The notes under the pieces: generated by a model
The model's input: the letters and a program-made list of their open reading frames with translations, nothing else
Databases searched by the model: none
What the model was told of the DNA's origin: nothing
DNA from: Gemmatimonadota bacterium
GTDB taxonomy: Bacteria; Gemmatimonadota; Gemmatimonadetes; Longimicrobiales; Gaopeijiaceae
Direction of reading: 5' to 3'
Assembly (NCBI GenBank): GCA_022823365.1
Contig: JAJDXG010000014.1
Span: forward strand, 1 to 64,000
DNA length: 64,000 bases
Program-made: the position numbers and the translations under genes
Shown: in pieces, positions 1 to 9,394 of the stretch
Layout: each line of letters begins with the position of its first letter
How positions within the stretch are numbered: the stretch's first letter is position 1

Positions 1-1
1 C

Positions 2-2287
2 AAGGGCAACTACATCGACGACTTCACGCTCCCGGGGATGCTGTGGCTGGACATCGTCCGGAGCCCCATCGCCTACGGCAAAATCAAGAACATCGACTCC
101 TCCAAGGCGCTCGAGATCCCCGGCGTGCTCGCCGTGCTCACGGGCAAGGACCTGGAGGCGTACAACCTGCACTGGATGCCGACCCTCATGTCGGACACCC
201 AGATGGTGCTCCCCACCGACACCGTCATGTACCAGGCGCAGGAGGTGGCCGGCGTGATCGCGACCTCGCGCTATGCGGCGGCCGACGGCGTGGCCGCGGT
301 CGAGGTCGAATACGAGCCGATGACCCCCGTGATGGACCCGTTCAAGGCGCTCGAGGACGACGCGCCGGTGCTGCGGGTGGACAAGGAGGGCAAGACCGAC
401 AACCGCATCTGGCACTGGGAGGCTGGCGACAAGGAGGCCACGGACCGGATCTTCGACGAGGCCGACGTGGTGGTGCGCGAGAAGATGCACGTGCCGCGCA
501 TCCACGTGGCGTCGATCGAGACCTGCGGCTGCCTCGCCGACTTCAACCCGGTCGAGGGGCACCTCACCGTCTACATGACCACCCAGGCGCCGCACGCCAT
601 CCGCACCGTGCTCGCGCTGGTGGCGGGCCACGTCGGGCTCTCCGAGGAGAAGATCCGCGTGGTGAGCCCCGACATCGGGGGCGGCTTCGGCGGCAAGGTG
701 CCGGTCTACCCCGGCTACGTGATCGCCATCGCGGCGTCGGTGGTGCTGGGCACCCCGGTGAAGTGGATCGAGGACCGGATGGAGAACCTCCAGGCCGACT
801 CCTTCGCGCGCGACTATCACATGGACGCCGAGATCGCGGCTGACGCCAGCGGCAGGATCCGGGCGCTCCGCATCAAGACGCTCGCGGACCACGGCTACTC
901 CGATGCCCAGGCCGCGCCCTCCAAGTTCCCCGCGGGCCTCTTCTCGATCTGCACCGGTTCCTACGACATGGAGCAGGCGTACGCCGAGGTCGACGCGGTC
1001 TACACCAACAAGCCGCCGGGAGGCGTGGCGTACCGCTGCTCCTTCCGCGTGACCGAGGCCGTGCACTGCATGGAGCGCATCGTGGACACGCTCGCGCACA
1101 AGGTGGGCAAGGACCCGGCGACGCTGCGCGAGGAGAACTTCATCCCCAAGGAAGCCTTCCCGTACCACTCGCCGCTGGGCTGGGAGTACGACAGCGGCGA
1201 CTACCAGGCCGCGATGGACAAGGCCAAGGAGATGATCGGCTACGACGACCTGCGCAGGGAGCAGGCCGAGAAGCGCGCGCGCGGCGAGCTGATGGGCATC
1301 GGCGTGTGCAGCTTCACCGAGGTGCTGGGCGCCGGCCCGTCGAAGGACTTCGACATCCTGGGCATCAAGATGTTCGATTCGGCCGAGGTGCGCGTGCACC
1401 CGACCGGCAAGGCCATCGCCAGGTTCGGGACGAAGTCACAGGGCCAGGGCCACGAGACGACCTACGCGCAGATCATCGCCGAGGAGCTGGGCCTCCCGGC
1501 CGAGCACGTGCAGGTGGAGGAGGGCGACACGGACACGGCGCCGTACGGGCTGGGGACGTACGCGAGCCGCTCGACCCCGACCGCGGGCGCCGCGGGCGCG
1601 ATGGCCGCGCGCCAGATCCGCGACAAAGCCGCGAAGATCGCCGCGCACCTGCTGGAGGTGAGCGAGGAGGACCTGGACTGGGAGCCCGGCACCTTCTCGG
1701 TGAAGGGCGCGCCCGACAAGTCCGTGTCCATCCAGGACTGCGCCTTCGCCGCCTACACCAACCTGCCCCCGGGGATGGAGCCCGGGATGGAGGCGACCAA
1801 CTACTACGACCCGCCCAACCTGACCTTCCCGTTCGGGACCTACATCTGCGTGGTGGACATCGACCGGGGGACGGGCGAGGTGACCGTGCGGCGCTTCGTG
1901 GCGGTGGACGACTGCGGCAACATCATCAACCCGATGATCGTGCAGGGGCAGATCCATGGTGGCCTGACCCAGGGGCTGGGTCCCGCGCTGTACGAGGAGA
2001 TGGCATACGACGAGGACGGCAACAACCTGGCCGGTTCGTTCATGGACTACCTGGTGCCGACGGCGGTGGAGACGCCGGCGTGGGAGACCGGGCATACGGT
2101 GACGCCGTCGCCGCATCATCCGCTCGGGGCGAAGGGGGTTGGTGAGTCGGCTACGGTGGGGGCTCCGCCGGCGATCGCGAACGCGGTGGTCGATGCGCTG
2201 GCGCACCTGGGGGTGACGCATGTGGAGATTCCGATTCGGCCGGATCGGGTTTGGGAGATTCTGAGGGAGAAGGGGGTGGCGGAGTGA
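2..2287 (+). CDS. coxL: Aerobic carbon monoxide dehydrogenase large subunit, form I (5' end outside window)
   Basis: The molybdopterin-binding large subunit oxidises CO to CO2 at a Mo-Cu centre and passes electrons to the FeS (CoxS) and FAD (CoxM) subunits. The reading frame is open from base 2 and already reads KGNYIDDFTLPGM, a typical position about 20-60 residues into the family, so only the N-terminus is missing; about 760 residues are present against roughly 800 in known CoxL. AYRCSFR at 1028-1048 is the form I signature loop whose Cys binds copper, and it distinguishes true CoxL from form II and other xanthine dehydrogenase paralogues. GGGFGGK near 678 and the C-terminal GVGES near 2135-2149, holding the catalytic Glu, are also present. 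The partner subunits are not in the window downstream, so they must lie upstream or elsewhere. The following gene is unrelated. Confidence 0.93.
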   Translation, partial: KGNYIDDFTLPGMLWLDIVRSPIAYGKIKNIDSSKALEIPGVLAVLTGKDLEAYNLHWMPTLMSDTQMVLPTDTVMYQAQEVAGVIATSRYAAADGVAAVEVEYEPMTPVMDPFKALEDDAPVLRVDKEGKTDNRIWHWEAGDKEATDRIFDEADVVVREKMHVPRIHVASIETCGCLADFNPVEGHLTVYMTTQAPHAIRTVLALVAGHVGLSEEKIRVVSPDIGGGFGGKVPVYPGYVIAIAASVVLGTPVKWIEDRMENLQADSFARDYHMDAEIAADASGRIRALRIKTLADHGYSDAQAAPSKFPAGLFSICTGSYDMEQAYAEVDAVYTNKPPGGVAYRCSFRVTEAVHCMERIVDTLAHKVGKDPATLREENFIPKEAFPYHSPLGWEYDSGDYQAAMDKAKEMIGYDDLRREQAEKRARGELMGIGVCSFTEVLGAGPSKDFDILGIKMFDSAEVRVHPTGKAIARFGTKSQGQGHETTYAQIIAEELGLPAEHVQVEEGDTDTAPYGLGTYASRSTPTAGAAGAMAARQIRDKAAKIAAHLLEVSEEDLDWEPGTFSVKGAPDKSVSIQDCAFAAYTNLPPGMEPGMEATNYYDPPNLTFPFGTYICVVDIDRGTGEVTVRRFVAVDDCGNIINPMIVQGQIHGGLTQGLGPALYEEMAYDEDGNNLAGSFMDYLVPTAVETPAWETGHTVTPSPHHPLGAKGVGESATVGAPPAIANAVVDALAHLGVTHVEIPIRPDRVWEILREKGVAE

Positions 2288-2364
2288 AGGGGGGCAGCCA
2301 ACCGAACTGAGACATAGCGCACGTTTGGGTGCGCGAGCTAATCCTCTGCACAGGAGCGGTATAA

Positions 2365-4110
2365 GTGCGCTTGCCAGAGATCTACGAGCATAGTGTCACC
2401 AACACCGGGATTGTGACCTATGGGATCGAACTTGAACACTCAGGTTTGAAAAAGCATAAGGTCATCAGAGATCGAGACCCCGACATGCTCGAACGCCGCG
2501 CGATGTTACAGCTCGAGCAGTGGGAAGAGCAATGGGCCAAGAAACAAGCTCGCCAGGCAGCAGCGGACGCGCGGGTAGCTGCGCAAAAGGAAAAAGAGCA
2601 AGCACAGCAGGAAGCGCAGGACCGAACCGATGCGGCACAGCAACGCTTGGCGGCGATCGAGAGTACCCTCCACGATACACTTGCTCATGACGACACGGTA
2701 GACTGGGAAAGCCTGAAGGACTTCAGTGCGTTTCCTGACGACAAGCCCAAAGCCGATCTGCCACTGAAACCTAAACCCCGCGATCAACCTCAGAAGCCCT
2801 ATGCTCGGGCGGATAAATACAAGGCCACGTTTTCGTTCCTCGACCACCTTAGTTCACGCCGCAAGAAAGTTCGACGTCAAGAGGCAAGAGATCGATACAA
2901 TGCGGATGTGCGCGAGTGGCAGCGGAAGTGCGAGCGAGTGACGCGCGCGAACGAACGACGGGAGCGCGAATATAGGGCCGAGCTCGCACGCGTCGAAGCA
3001 GATCATCAGACTGCCTTGGACAAGTGGCGTGACGCGCGGGAAGAGTATCTCGTCAAACAGCGGGCGCGGAACGACAAGGTTGATGAGCACCGAACACGAT
3101 GGCAGAAGCACGATACGAACGCGGTTGAGGCTTATTGTGACATCGTCTTGTCTCGCTCGTCGTATGACGACTGCTGCCCGCAAGAATTCGAATTCGAGTA
3201 CAACCGAGATAACCGGATGCTGTTGGTAGACTACCAACTACCTCCGCCGGACGCACTGCCGACACTTTCGGAAGTCAAGTACGTGATCTCAAGAAAGGAG
3301 TTTACCGAGAAGAGCCTCCCTGTAACTCGGCGGCGTAAGATGTACGACACCCTACTCTACCAAGTCACGCTGCGCACGCTCCATGAGCTGTTCGAGGCAG
3401 ACACGGTCGACGCACTGGACGCCGTAGTATTCAACGGTTTCGTTACGTCAATCGACAAAGGAACCGGCAAACAGGTAACTGCGTGTATACTATCAGTACA
3501 GGCGACCCGGGAGGAATTCGAAGCGATCAATCTCAAACATGTTGAACCGAAGACTTGCTTCCGGCGGCTAAAGGGCGTTGGAAGCACGAAACTTCACAGC
3601 GTAACTCCGGTGCCACCGCTGCAGACCTTGAGCCGGGATGATTCACGTTTCGTCGCTGACCAAGACGTGATTGACGCGCTGGATGAAGGCGATAACCTTG
3701 CCGTCATGGACTGGGAGGAGTTCGAACATCTCATCCGCGAAGTATTCGGCAAAGAGTTCTCCGGTGACGGTGGTGAAGTCAAGGTGACTCAAGCCAGTCG
3801 GGACGGCGGCGTGGACGCAGTCGCGTTCGATCCCGATCCTATCCGCGGTGGCAAGATCGTAATCCAGGCAAAGCGGTACACCAACACGGTGGGTGTCGCT
3901 GCCGTCCGCGACCTGTACGGGACGGTCATGAACGAAGGAGCGATGAAGGGTATCCTGGTCACGACGTCGAGCTACGGTCCAGATGCGTACACGTTCGCCG
4001 CCGACAAACCCATCACGCTACTCGATGGTAGCCACCTTCTCCATCTGCTTGAACGGCATGGCCACAAAGCCAAAATCGACCTCGCGGAAGCCAAGAAACT
4101 GATGATTTGA
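2365..4110 (+). CDS. Mrr-type restriction endonuclease with long coiled-coil N-terminus
   Basis: This 581-aa protein ends in an Mrr_cat/PD-(D/E)XK nuclease domain from about residue 448. MDWEEFEHLIREVF is followed by DGGVDAVAF and, after a short loop, IVIQAKRY, giving the D...QxK catalytic pattern of type IV restriction enzymes that cut modified DNA. Residues 40-130 and 165-240 are rich in Glu, Lys, Arg and Gln and look like coiled coil; the middle has no family that I recognise. GTG at 2365 is chosen because AGGAG lies 8 bases upstream at 2352-2356. The gene looks less GC-rich than coxL before it, which suggests transfer. It converges on the reverse transcriptase gene. Family placement of the nuclease domain is secure; what the N-terminal part senses is unknown. 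Confidence 0.85.
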   Translation: MRLPEIYEHSVTNTGIVTYGIELEHSGLKKHKVIRDRDPDMLERRAMLQLEQWEEQWAKKQARQAAADARVAAQKEKEQAQQEAQDRTDAAQQRLAAIESTLHDTLAHDDTVDWESLKDFSAFPDDKPKADLPLKPKPRDQPQKPYARADKYKATFSFLDHLSSRRKKVRRQEARDRYNADVREWQRKCERVTRANERREREYRAELARVEADHQTALDKWRDAREEYLVKQRARNDKVDEHRTRWQKHDTNAVEAYCDIVLSRSSYDDCCPQEFEFEYNRDNRMLLVDYQLPPPDALPTLSEVKYVISRKEFTEKSLPVTRRRKMYDTLLYQVTLRTLHELFEADTVDALDAVVFNGFVTSIDKGTGKQVTACILSVQATREEFEAINLKHVEPKTCFRRLKGVGSTKLHSVTPVPPLQTLSRDDSRFVADQDVIDALDEGDNLAVMDWEEFEHLIREVFGKEFSGDGGEVKVTQASRDGGVDAVAFDPDPIRGGKIVIQAKRYTNTVGVAAVRDLYGTVMNEGAMKGILVTTSSYGPDAYTFAADKPITLLDGSHLLHLLERHGHKAKIDLAEAKKLMI

Positions 4111-4317
4111 GTTTCGCTTGCTGGAAATCGCATTTCTGCCCTCTCTAGGACCAAATCGGCCCGCGATCGGACGAGATTAGGGGTTGCGATACCTTAGAGC
4201 CCCTTGAACCAGGACAGTACACATAAGCTGGCTATCCCCGGCCTTGCCGGTTCGCTTCAGGCCGCATCGAAGTTCGCGGGCGACGCATAGCCCCGTCCCA
4301 GTTGGAGTCGACTTGCG
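4111..4317. other. Convergent intergenic region with short hairpin
   Basis: This is 207 bases between the ends of two convergent genes. A perfect 5-bp stem with a 3-base loop (CCGGC-CTT-GCCGG) lies at 4238-4250 but has no T-tract. No small gene and no recognisable retron msr/msd is visible. Confidence 0.4.
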
Positions 4318-6234
4318 TCAGTTGCTATGACCAACAATCCACTCGGTGCGTTTGAGCAAAGAGTCCCGGTGCCAGCAGATCCTCGCACTTTTGCTCTTGA
4401 TGCCTTCCAGATATCCGCGGAGGTTGTTCACAACCCTCTTCGAGGGGTTACAACTCACTAACCACCACCGCGTAACTTGTCTCGATAGGCTCAAGTCCGT
4501 TTGACTGCCTTTGCGTAGCATCCGGAGCTGCTGTTGGGCAAAGCTGTCATCCCGGAGGTGGCGGTCGTAGTAGAGAGCCAATTCATTCAGAGGTGGATCG
4601 GGATGGTATGCAAGATCCTGTAGTCGTTCTCGCACGGTCTGGACCTTACCACGCGTGAGAAGGACAAGCCCCGCGCGGCGCACCCATGGCTCAGGGTCGT
4701 CTAGGAGTTTTGAAGCAACAGATGCGGCGTGGTCTTCCCTGTATGGATAGACTGCAATTGTCTCACCCGCCTTCTGCCGCACTGTCCAATCCCGCTTGGA
4801 GGCGAGTGCGTACCTGCGCACACGAGACGCGATTGAGCCAAAAGTTTCCGGATGCATGACACCAATCTGTTCAATCACTCGTGCCGTTTGATAGGACAAA
4901 GGAAAAACGCCGTCTTCAAGCATTCCCAACATCTTAACGACCAATTCTCGATGCAGTTGGTAATCAAGCTGGCCTAGGTATGCAAGAGACTTGTTTAGCA
5001 TTCGCAGCTCAGGAAGTTCTTTCAGGCATGCCAAGGCCACATTTTTGAGATACGGGCGACCAGTCTTTCCATAACAGGTCATTAACCTGCGGAGCGTCCT
5101 ATTGTCCCACTTCCCTAGCTTCCGCACGCTTGCAGGGAGGCCCCGCCTAAAACGCTTTGTCAATGGCCGGAGGTCGCTAAGAAGCGCTGTTACGGTCTTC
5201 GCATTCGCCCTAGCCCGGCAGTCCAACCTGTCAATGACTGACCAGATTCTATCGAGCAGTAGCTGATCGCTGTTTTCGTGCTCGATAACAAGGTCATCTC
5301 CAGTCAAAATCTCCGTCTTGCTGCCCTGCAGGTTTAGATGGAGAGCTCGCAGACTCTCGTTGATCTCGAACACGACCGCTCGCGCCGCTTCGGCAGAATG
5401 TGTATAGACGTCAATGTCATCCACGTACCTGAACCACGTTGCATCATGTTTCTTACAAAACGCGATTAGAGCCTTATCAAGCGGCAGCAGATAGATGTTG
5501 GCTAGGAAGGAGCTGACGTCGTTGCCTTGCGGAATCCCACGGCCCACCGGCGTTCCACCTTCAGTTCGACGAGTCCAAGCGGCGAGGATTCGCAGAAGAA
5601 GCTGGACAAGAACGGGCTCGTTAGGCAGTGTCTCGCGTAGTGCGTTCTCGAGTATTCGCAGATCGATATTCTCAAAATAGGCAGTAATATCCGTACGGGT
5701 CAAATGTGTGTATCCATCGGAGAGCACAGCGTCTCTTCTGGTTCTGTCGAATTCTGGCCAGGCGTCGTACCAAGACTCGAACGGGTCGAATTGGCGAATT
5801 GTTGCGTTGCGCAAGAAAGGGATGTCACGTGGTGCCTGTCGGAACATCCCGTGGCCTTTGGAGATTCTTTTCTCCCAATCTTTCGCGAGGCGATAGGAGA
5901 AAGCTTGATCGCTGAGCCTTCGGTCGAGTCGCGGGGCAATCAGGAGGACGATGGCGTGAAGGACAACAGCGTCGGGCATTGGCAGGACGTTGCCAGGTCG
6001 GACGCTCAGGCCAGACTTGGGCACATCGATCTCAAGAATGTGTCGAGGCTGAAACCTCCTGGCTACTAGGTCACGGAGGACATATGTGATGGTCTCGGAC
6101 AACGAGGCAGCGAAATCCGCGTAGCCAACGACATCCCGAAGGAAGTTGTCTCGACTATCCCGCTGGGCTAGGTGCCAACCGATCCGCAACGTTTCTGGTG
6201 TACAGAGGTGTTTGTACAACACGTTCCGAGCCAA
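4318..6234 (-). CDS. Reverse transcriptase with alpha-helical C-terminal extension, candidate defence-associated RT
   Basis: The 638-aa protein has the ordered motifs of a bacterial reverse transcriptase: TDITAYF with first catalytic Asp 182, RGIPQGN at 232-238, YVDD at 270-273 with Asp 272/273, and LNLQGSKTEI after it. No maturase domain or HNH endonuclease follows, which argues against a group II intron protein. The last 240 residues are helical, and a WTVRQKAGE...DPEPWVRRAGLVLL stretch resembles HEAT-type repeats. C-terminal alpha-repeats are known from AbiK, AbiA and Abi-P2 type RTs, so an antiphage role is a reasonable inference. TTG at 6234 is preferred because GGGAGGT sits 9 bases upstream. 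It follows the SAP-domain nuclease gene by 51 bases in the same operon. Base composition is visibly lower in GC than its surroundings. Confidence 0.85.
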   Translation of the reverse strand: MARNVLYKHLCTPETLRIGWHLAQRDSRDNFLRDVVGYADFAASLSETITYVLRDLVARRFQPRHILEIDVPKSGLSVRPGNVLPMPDAVVLHAIVLLIAPRLDRRLSDQAFSYRLAKDWEKRISKGHGMFRQAPRDIPFLRNATIRQFDPFESWYDAWPEFDRTRRDAVLSDGYTHLTRTDITAYFENIDLRILENALRETLPNEPVLVQLLLRILAAWTRRTEGGTPVGRGIPQGNDVSSFLANIYLLPLDKALIAFCKKHDATWFRYVDDIDVYTHSAEAARAVVFEINESLRALHLNLQGSKTEILTGDDLVIEHENSDQLLLDRIWSVIDRLDCRARANAKTVTALLSDLRPLTKRFRRGLPASVRKLGKWDNRTLRRLMTCYGKTGRPYLKNVALACLKELPELRMLNKSLAYLGQLDYQLHRELVVKMLGMLEDGVFPLSYQTARVIEQIGVMHPETFGSIASRVRRYALASKRDWTVRQKAGETIAVYPYREDHAASVASKLLDDPEPWVRRAGLVLLTRGKVQTVRERLQDLAYHPDPPLNELALYYDRHLRDDSFAQQQLRMLRKGSQTDLSLSRQVTRWWLVSCNPSKRVVNNLRGYLEGIKSKSARICWHRDSLLKRTEWIVGHSN

Positions 6235-6285
6235 TTCTCGTCAACCTCCCTTGAAAAGCGATTGTCGGAGTACCGCCAGATAGGT

Positions 6286-7803
6286 CTACAGGAAAAGCCT
6301 CATCCTCTGTTCCAGGAGCGGACGACTCAGGATGCCTGTCATGTTGAGGACCTCGAGATTGAACCGCCCGTCGGTACAGCGCGACCACCATTCTTCCGCG
6401 ACCCAGCCTAGGTTCTCGGCCGCGATCACCGCGATGTTGGTCCCCGCGCATTCGGCCGCGAGCTGCCAGACTCTGTCCATTGCGGAGTCGTCGGCGTCCG
6501 CGACAACGACTAGGAAGCAGGCGACCGGGTCACTCGAATCGCGGATATAGCGCTTGAACTGTCTCAAATGGGAGGGCGGAAACGTATAAGCGGCCTCCGT
6601 GCTCTTGTTGTCCCACATCAGCACGTCCCCAGCTGTCTTCCGACGCCCGCCGAACCGGATGCAACCGTCGGGGTGCTCGGTACCGGTCATTTCCATCAGC
6701 TTGAGGCCGAGCCTTGACTCGAAGAGGAACCGCGTCGCTGCCTCGAACCCGTGCTCGATATCGAGGTCTTTCCTGATGATCTGGTTCGCAAGCAAGTTCT
6801 CGCGGTCGCGTCGGGCAAGTTCCGGTAGGTATTTGTAGAATCGCTCGCCCGGCGATGCTTCGTCGGACACCTCCTTAGTGATCAGATTTGCGAAGTAGCC
6901 GACGATTCGTCGGACTCGCTCCGCCTTGGTGCCGCTCACCGGGACACCAGGAAGCGAGGAGCACAGCTTGTGTAGCTCCCCGCTAGACAGGGTGCTCAGC
7001 GTTCGGCTAGGACTCAGGCCAGAGGAGATCATCCGGCTCTTGAGTTCGGACTTCGTGCCCGAAGTGGGGAGTTTCTTCCTGACTAGCGTCTGCTTCAACT
7101 GGCTAACCGTCAGCGTGTCGAGGAGGAGGCCCCACGCATGCAGCCCGAGTTCCAAGCCGAGCGCATCCATTACGGAAGCCCGGATTTCGTCCGGAATCAC
7201 ATAGGGCGCGCCGTCGGCCTTGTTGCAGTGGAAGACGATGCCCCCCCACTGCAGTTTGTTCAGCACTTCGCGGCATTCGCTCGGCGTGTGCAAGACGTTC
7301 CCTGGCTGGGGGAAGTGGTCAAGCTGAGCGAGCACGATGCGGAAGGTGGCCTCGGACATTCCGAAGCTGTCGCGGAGAGTACGCAACAGGTTTAGCTCAC
7401 GGAACGTGATGAGCTTGTCGTCTAGCGCCGCCCTGAGCACATCCCTCAGGATTGCGATGCGCTCAGGATCCTCGTAGCGCAGGCTGTCGTCCGCTGCGGC
7501 GGCGTCGAGCACGTCTTGCTCTAAGCGGGTCAGACTCTCCACGATCTCCTGCTCTGATGCCGACCAGTCGGGACGGTTCACGAACGCCTCGAGCATCAAT
7601 ACCTGCCGGATCTGGTCCTTGAAGGGACCGTCGAATTGTAGAACGGTCGTGATTCGATTGCGATCGGTGAGTTCCTCGACATTTCGGAGAATGATGTCCC
7701 GGGCCTGGTCTTCGTCGGGCTTCGGGAAATCCTTCGTGAAACTGTCCACAATCCGTTGCAACGGCTGCTTCGACATCTGCTTGATCGCATCTGCCACCTT
7801 CAT
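6286..7803 (-). CDS. SAP-domain protein with C-terminal restriction-endonuclease-like domain
   Basis: This 505-aa protein is the gene before the reverse transcriptase in the same minus-strand operon. Residues of about 230-265 (LTVSQLKQTL...SGTKSELKSRM) form a SAP helix-extension-helix, a DNA-binding unit, and a second, weaker SAP-like unit follows (SSGELHKLCSSL...SGTKAERVRRIV). Near residues 388-402 the sequence AGDVLMWDNKS, followed by FPPSHLRQFKRYI, resembles the D...(D/E/N)xK core of PD-(D/E)XK restriction enzymes. The N-terminal 200 residues are helical without a family that I recognise. ATG at 7803 has GGAG 8 bases upstream. Together with the RT this could act as the effector or target-recognition arm of one system; this is inference from gene order. 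Confidence 0.68.
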   Translation of the reverse strand: MKVADAIKQMSKQPLQRIVDSFTKDFPKPDEDQARDIILRNVEELTDRNRITTVLQFDGPFKDQIRQVLMLEAFVNRPDWSASEQEIVESLTRLEQDVLDAAAADDSLRYEDPERIAILRDVLRAALDDKLITFRELNLLRTLRDSFGMSEATFRIVLAQLDHFPQPGNVLHTPSECREVLNKLQWGGIVFHCNKADGAPYVIPDEIRASVMDALGLELGLHAWGLLLDTLTVSQLKQTLVRKKLPTSGTKSELKSRMISSGLSPSRTLSTLSSGELHKLCSSLPGVPVSGTKAERVRRIVGYFANLITKEVSDEASPGERFYKYLPELARRDRENLLANQIIRKDLDIEHGFEAATRFLFESRLGLKLMEMTGTEHPDGCIRFGGRRKTAGDVLMWDNKSTEAAYTFPPSHLRQFKRYIRDSSDPVACFLVVVADADDSAMDRVWQLAAECAGTNIAVIAAENLGWVAEEWWSRCTDGRFNLEVLNMTGILSRPLLEQRMRLFL

Positions 7804-7822
7804 GGGGCCTACTCCGTCGTTT

Positions 7823-8074
7823 CTACTTCCGTTCGATCCAAGCGGAGATCAGCTCGGCAAACGAACCGATCAGGCGCGTGAGAAAACGATCCGCCACACG
7901 GAGACCGGCATGTCCTCGGCGGTTGCCGTGTAGTGATCGTCGAAGTTGGCCCACGTAAAGCGTGGCTGCTGGCCACGTCAGGGCGTCTCCGGCTGTGAGG
8001 ATGTTCGCTTCGAGGCCAAATCGCAAGGCTGTGTTGAAGGAATCGATCCCGTGGAGGGCATCAGGTTCGTCCAT
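7823..8074 (-). CDS. Small hypothetical protein, first gene of the RT operon
   Basis: An 83-aa reading frame begins at ATG 8074 and ends 19 bases before the SAP-nuclease start. It has a protein-like composition and an amphipathic C-terminal helix (RFLTRLIGSFAELISAWIERK spans its end). No recognised family and only a weak ribosome-binding site. If real, it would be the third member of the RT/SAP-nuclease operon. It could instead be a chance frame within the leader. Confidence 0.4.
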   Translation of the reverse strand: MDEPDALHGIDSFNTALRFGLEANILTAGDALTWPAATLYVGQLRRSLHGNRRGHAGLRVADRFLTRLIGSFAELISAWIERK

Positions 8075-8158
8075 AGCCGGATCAGATACACAACGTAACC
8101 GTTGACAACAACATCGTTGTGTTTTTTCTTGAGGTTAGAATCCTACCCAAGGAGCGCC
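8075..8158. promoter_or_regulatory. Divergent promoter region with inverted repeat
   Basis: This short region separates the minus-strand RT operon from the plus-strand ATPase operon. A TTGACA hexamer at 8102-8107 abuts a perfect inverted repeat ACAAC-ATC-GTTGT at 8108-8120, followed by a run of T. The placement suggests an operator shared between the two operons; no clear -10 element can be assigned. Confidence 0.4.
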
Positions 8159-9394
8159 ATGAGACCAACAGCCGGTCGCTGGGTGAGCGGCGACGACTTC
8201 TTCGACCGCGAGCCCGAACTGCGAGTCCTGGAGTCCCACGTCGCCGATCGCAATCATCTGCTCCTGACCGGGCAGCGGCGCATGGGCAAGACCAGCATCG
8301 CGAGGGAACTCGGACGACGCCTTCAGGCCCAGGGGTGGATCTTCCTGTTCGCGGATGTCGAGGGTTCAACCTGCGCGGAGGACGCATTGGCGACCATCGC
8401 GAAGGAGACGTACTCCATCCGGTCGATCGGTTCCCGGCTTGCGAGCGGGCTGCGGGACCTCGTTTCGGAGAACATCGAGGAGGTCGGTGCTCACGTCTTC
8501 CGCGCGAAGATCCGCGCCGGACTCAATGCCGGCAACTGGAGGCGCCTCGGCGACAAGCTTCTCCATCATTGCGCTGAACAGGACAAGCCGGTGCTCCTCG
8601 TGATCGACGAGTTGCCCATCTTCCTCAAGCGGATGCTGCACAACGACGGCGATGCGAGGCGCGTGGACGAGTTCCTGAGCTGGCTGCGTGGCTCGATTCA
8701 GTCTTTGGGCGACCGGGGCCCCGTCTTCATCGTGTCGGGCAGCATCGGCCTCCAGCCGCTGGTCAATCGCCTCGGGATACCGGACAGGATCAACCACTTC
8801 TACCCCTTTCGCCTGCGGCCCTGGGATCGAAACACGAGCGTCGAGTGCTTCAACAGGCTCGCGGAGGGTCAGGGATTGGAAGTCGAAGAAGGGGTCGCGG
8901 AGGCAGTCTACGACGCCTTGGGGCTTGGCATTCCGCACCACGTCCAGTCGTTCTTTGCCCGGATTCGCGACTTCGCCACTCTGAGAGGCTCGGGGGCAGT
9001 TACCGTCGCGGATGTTCACCAGGTCTACCAGACCGGCCTGTTGGGGCCCTTCGGACAGAACGACCTGGTACACTACGAGACGCGGCTCAAGGACGGTCTG
9101 GACGATGAGACCTTCTCGATCGCGATGGAGATCCTCGCGGAAGCCGCGACCCAGGGGGTGTTCACACCTCGCGCGCGACGGTGCCTGGAGGTCGTATCCG
9201 AAGCACTGGTGGACGATGTCCGCGGGCGGGTGGCCGACGCCGTCGAAATCCTGGTGCACGATGGCTACATCGAGACCGTCGAGAACGGACACCGGTTTCC
9301 ATCCCGGCTGCTGCGGGACTGGTGGGCCGCTCGGTTCCGCGATCACCACACTCCGCTGGAACGTCGGTGCCCTGACTCAACGAGCGGGAGCTGA
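8159..9394 (+). CDS. AAA/STAND-type ATPase
   Basis: This 411-aa P-loop ATPase has Walker A GQRRMGKTS near residue 40 and Walker B VLLVIDELP near residue 150, followed by an AAA lid and a winged-helix-like C-terminus. It belongs to the broad group of prokaryotic AAA/STAND ATPases often annotated only as ATP-binding protein. ATG at 8159 is chosen over an upstream ATG at 8102 because AAGGAG lies at 8149-8154 and the protein then begins with the conserved GRWVSGDDFFDRE stretch. Its stop codon overlaps the next start as TGATG, so the two ATPases are translationally coupled and probably form a complex. The divergent neighbour is the RT operon, hence a defence context is likely but not shown. Confidence 0.78.
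   Translation: MRPTAGRWVSGDDFFDREPELRVLESHVADRNHLLLTGQRRMGKTSIARELGRRLQAQGWIFLFADVEGSTCAEDALATIAKETYSIRSIGSRLASGLRDLVSENIEEVGAHVFRAKIRAGLNAGNWRRLGDKLLHHCAEQDKPVLLVIDELPIFLKRMLHNDGDARRVDEFLSWLRGSIQSLGDRGPVFIVSGSIGLQPLVNRLGIPDRINHFYPFRLRPWDRNTSVECFNRLAEGQGLEVEEGVAEAVYDALGLGIPHHVQSFFARIRDFATLRGSGAVTVADVHQVYQTGLLGPFGQNDLVHYETRLKDGLDDETFSIAMEILAEAATQGVFTPRARRCLEVVSEALVDDVRGRVADAVEILVHDGYIETVENGHRFPSRLLRDWWAARFRDHHTPLERRCPDSTSGS

Noticed and set aside
4111-4317. Retron-type non-coding RNA next to the reverse transcriptase
   Set aside because: No paired inverted repeats of the msr/msd kind and no conserved AGC-flanked fold are recognisable; the only hairpin is 5 bp.
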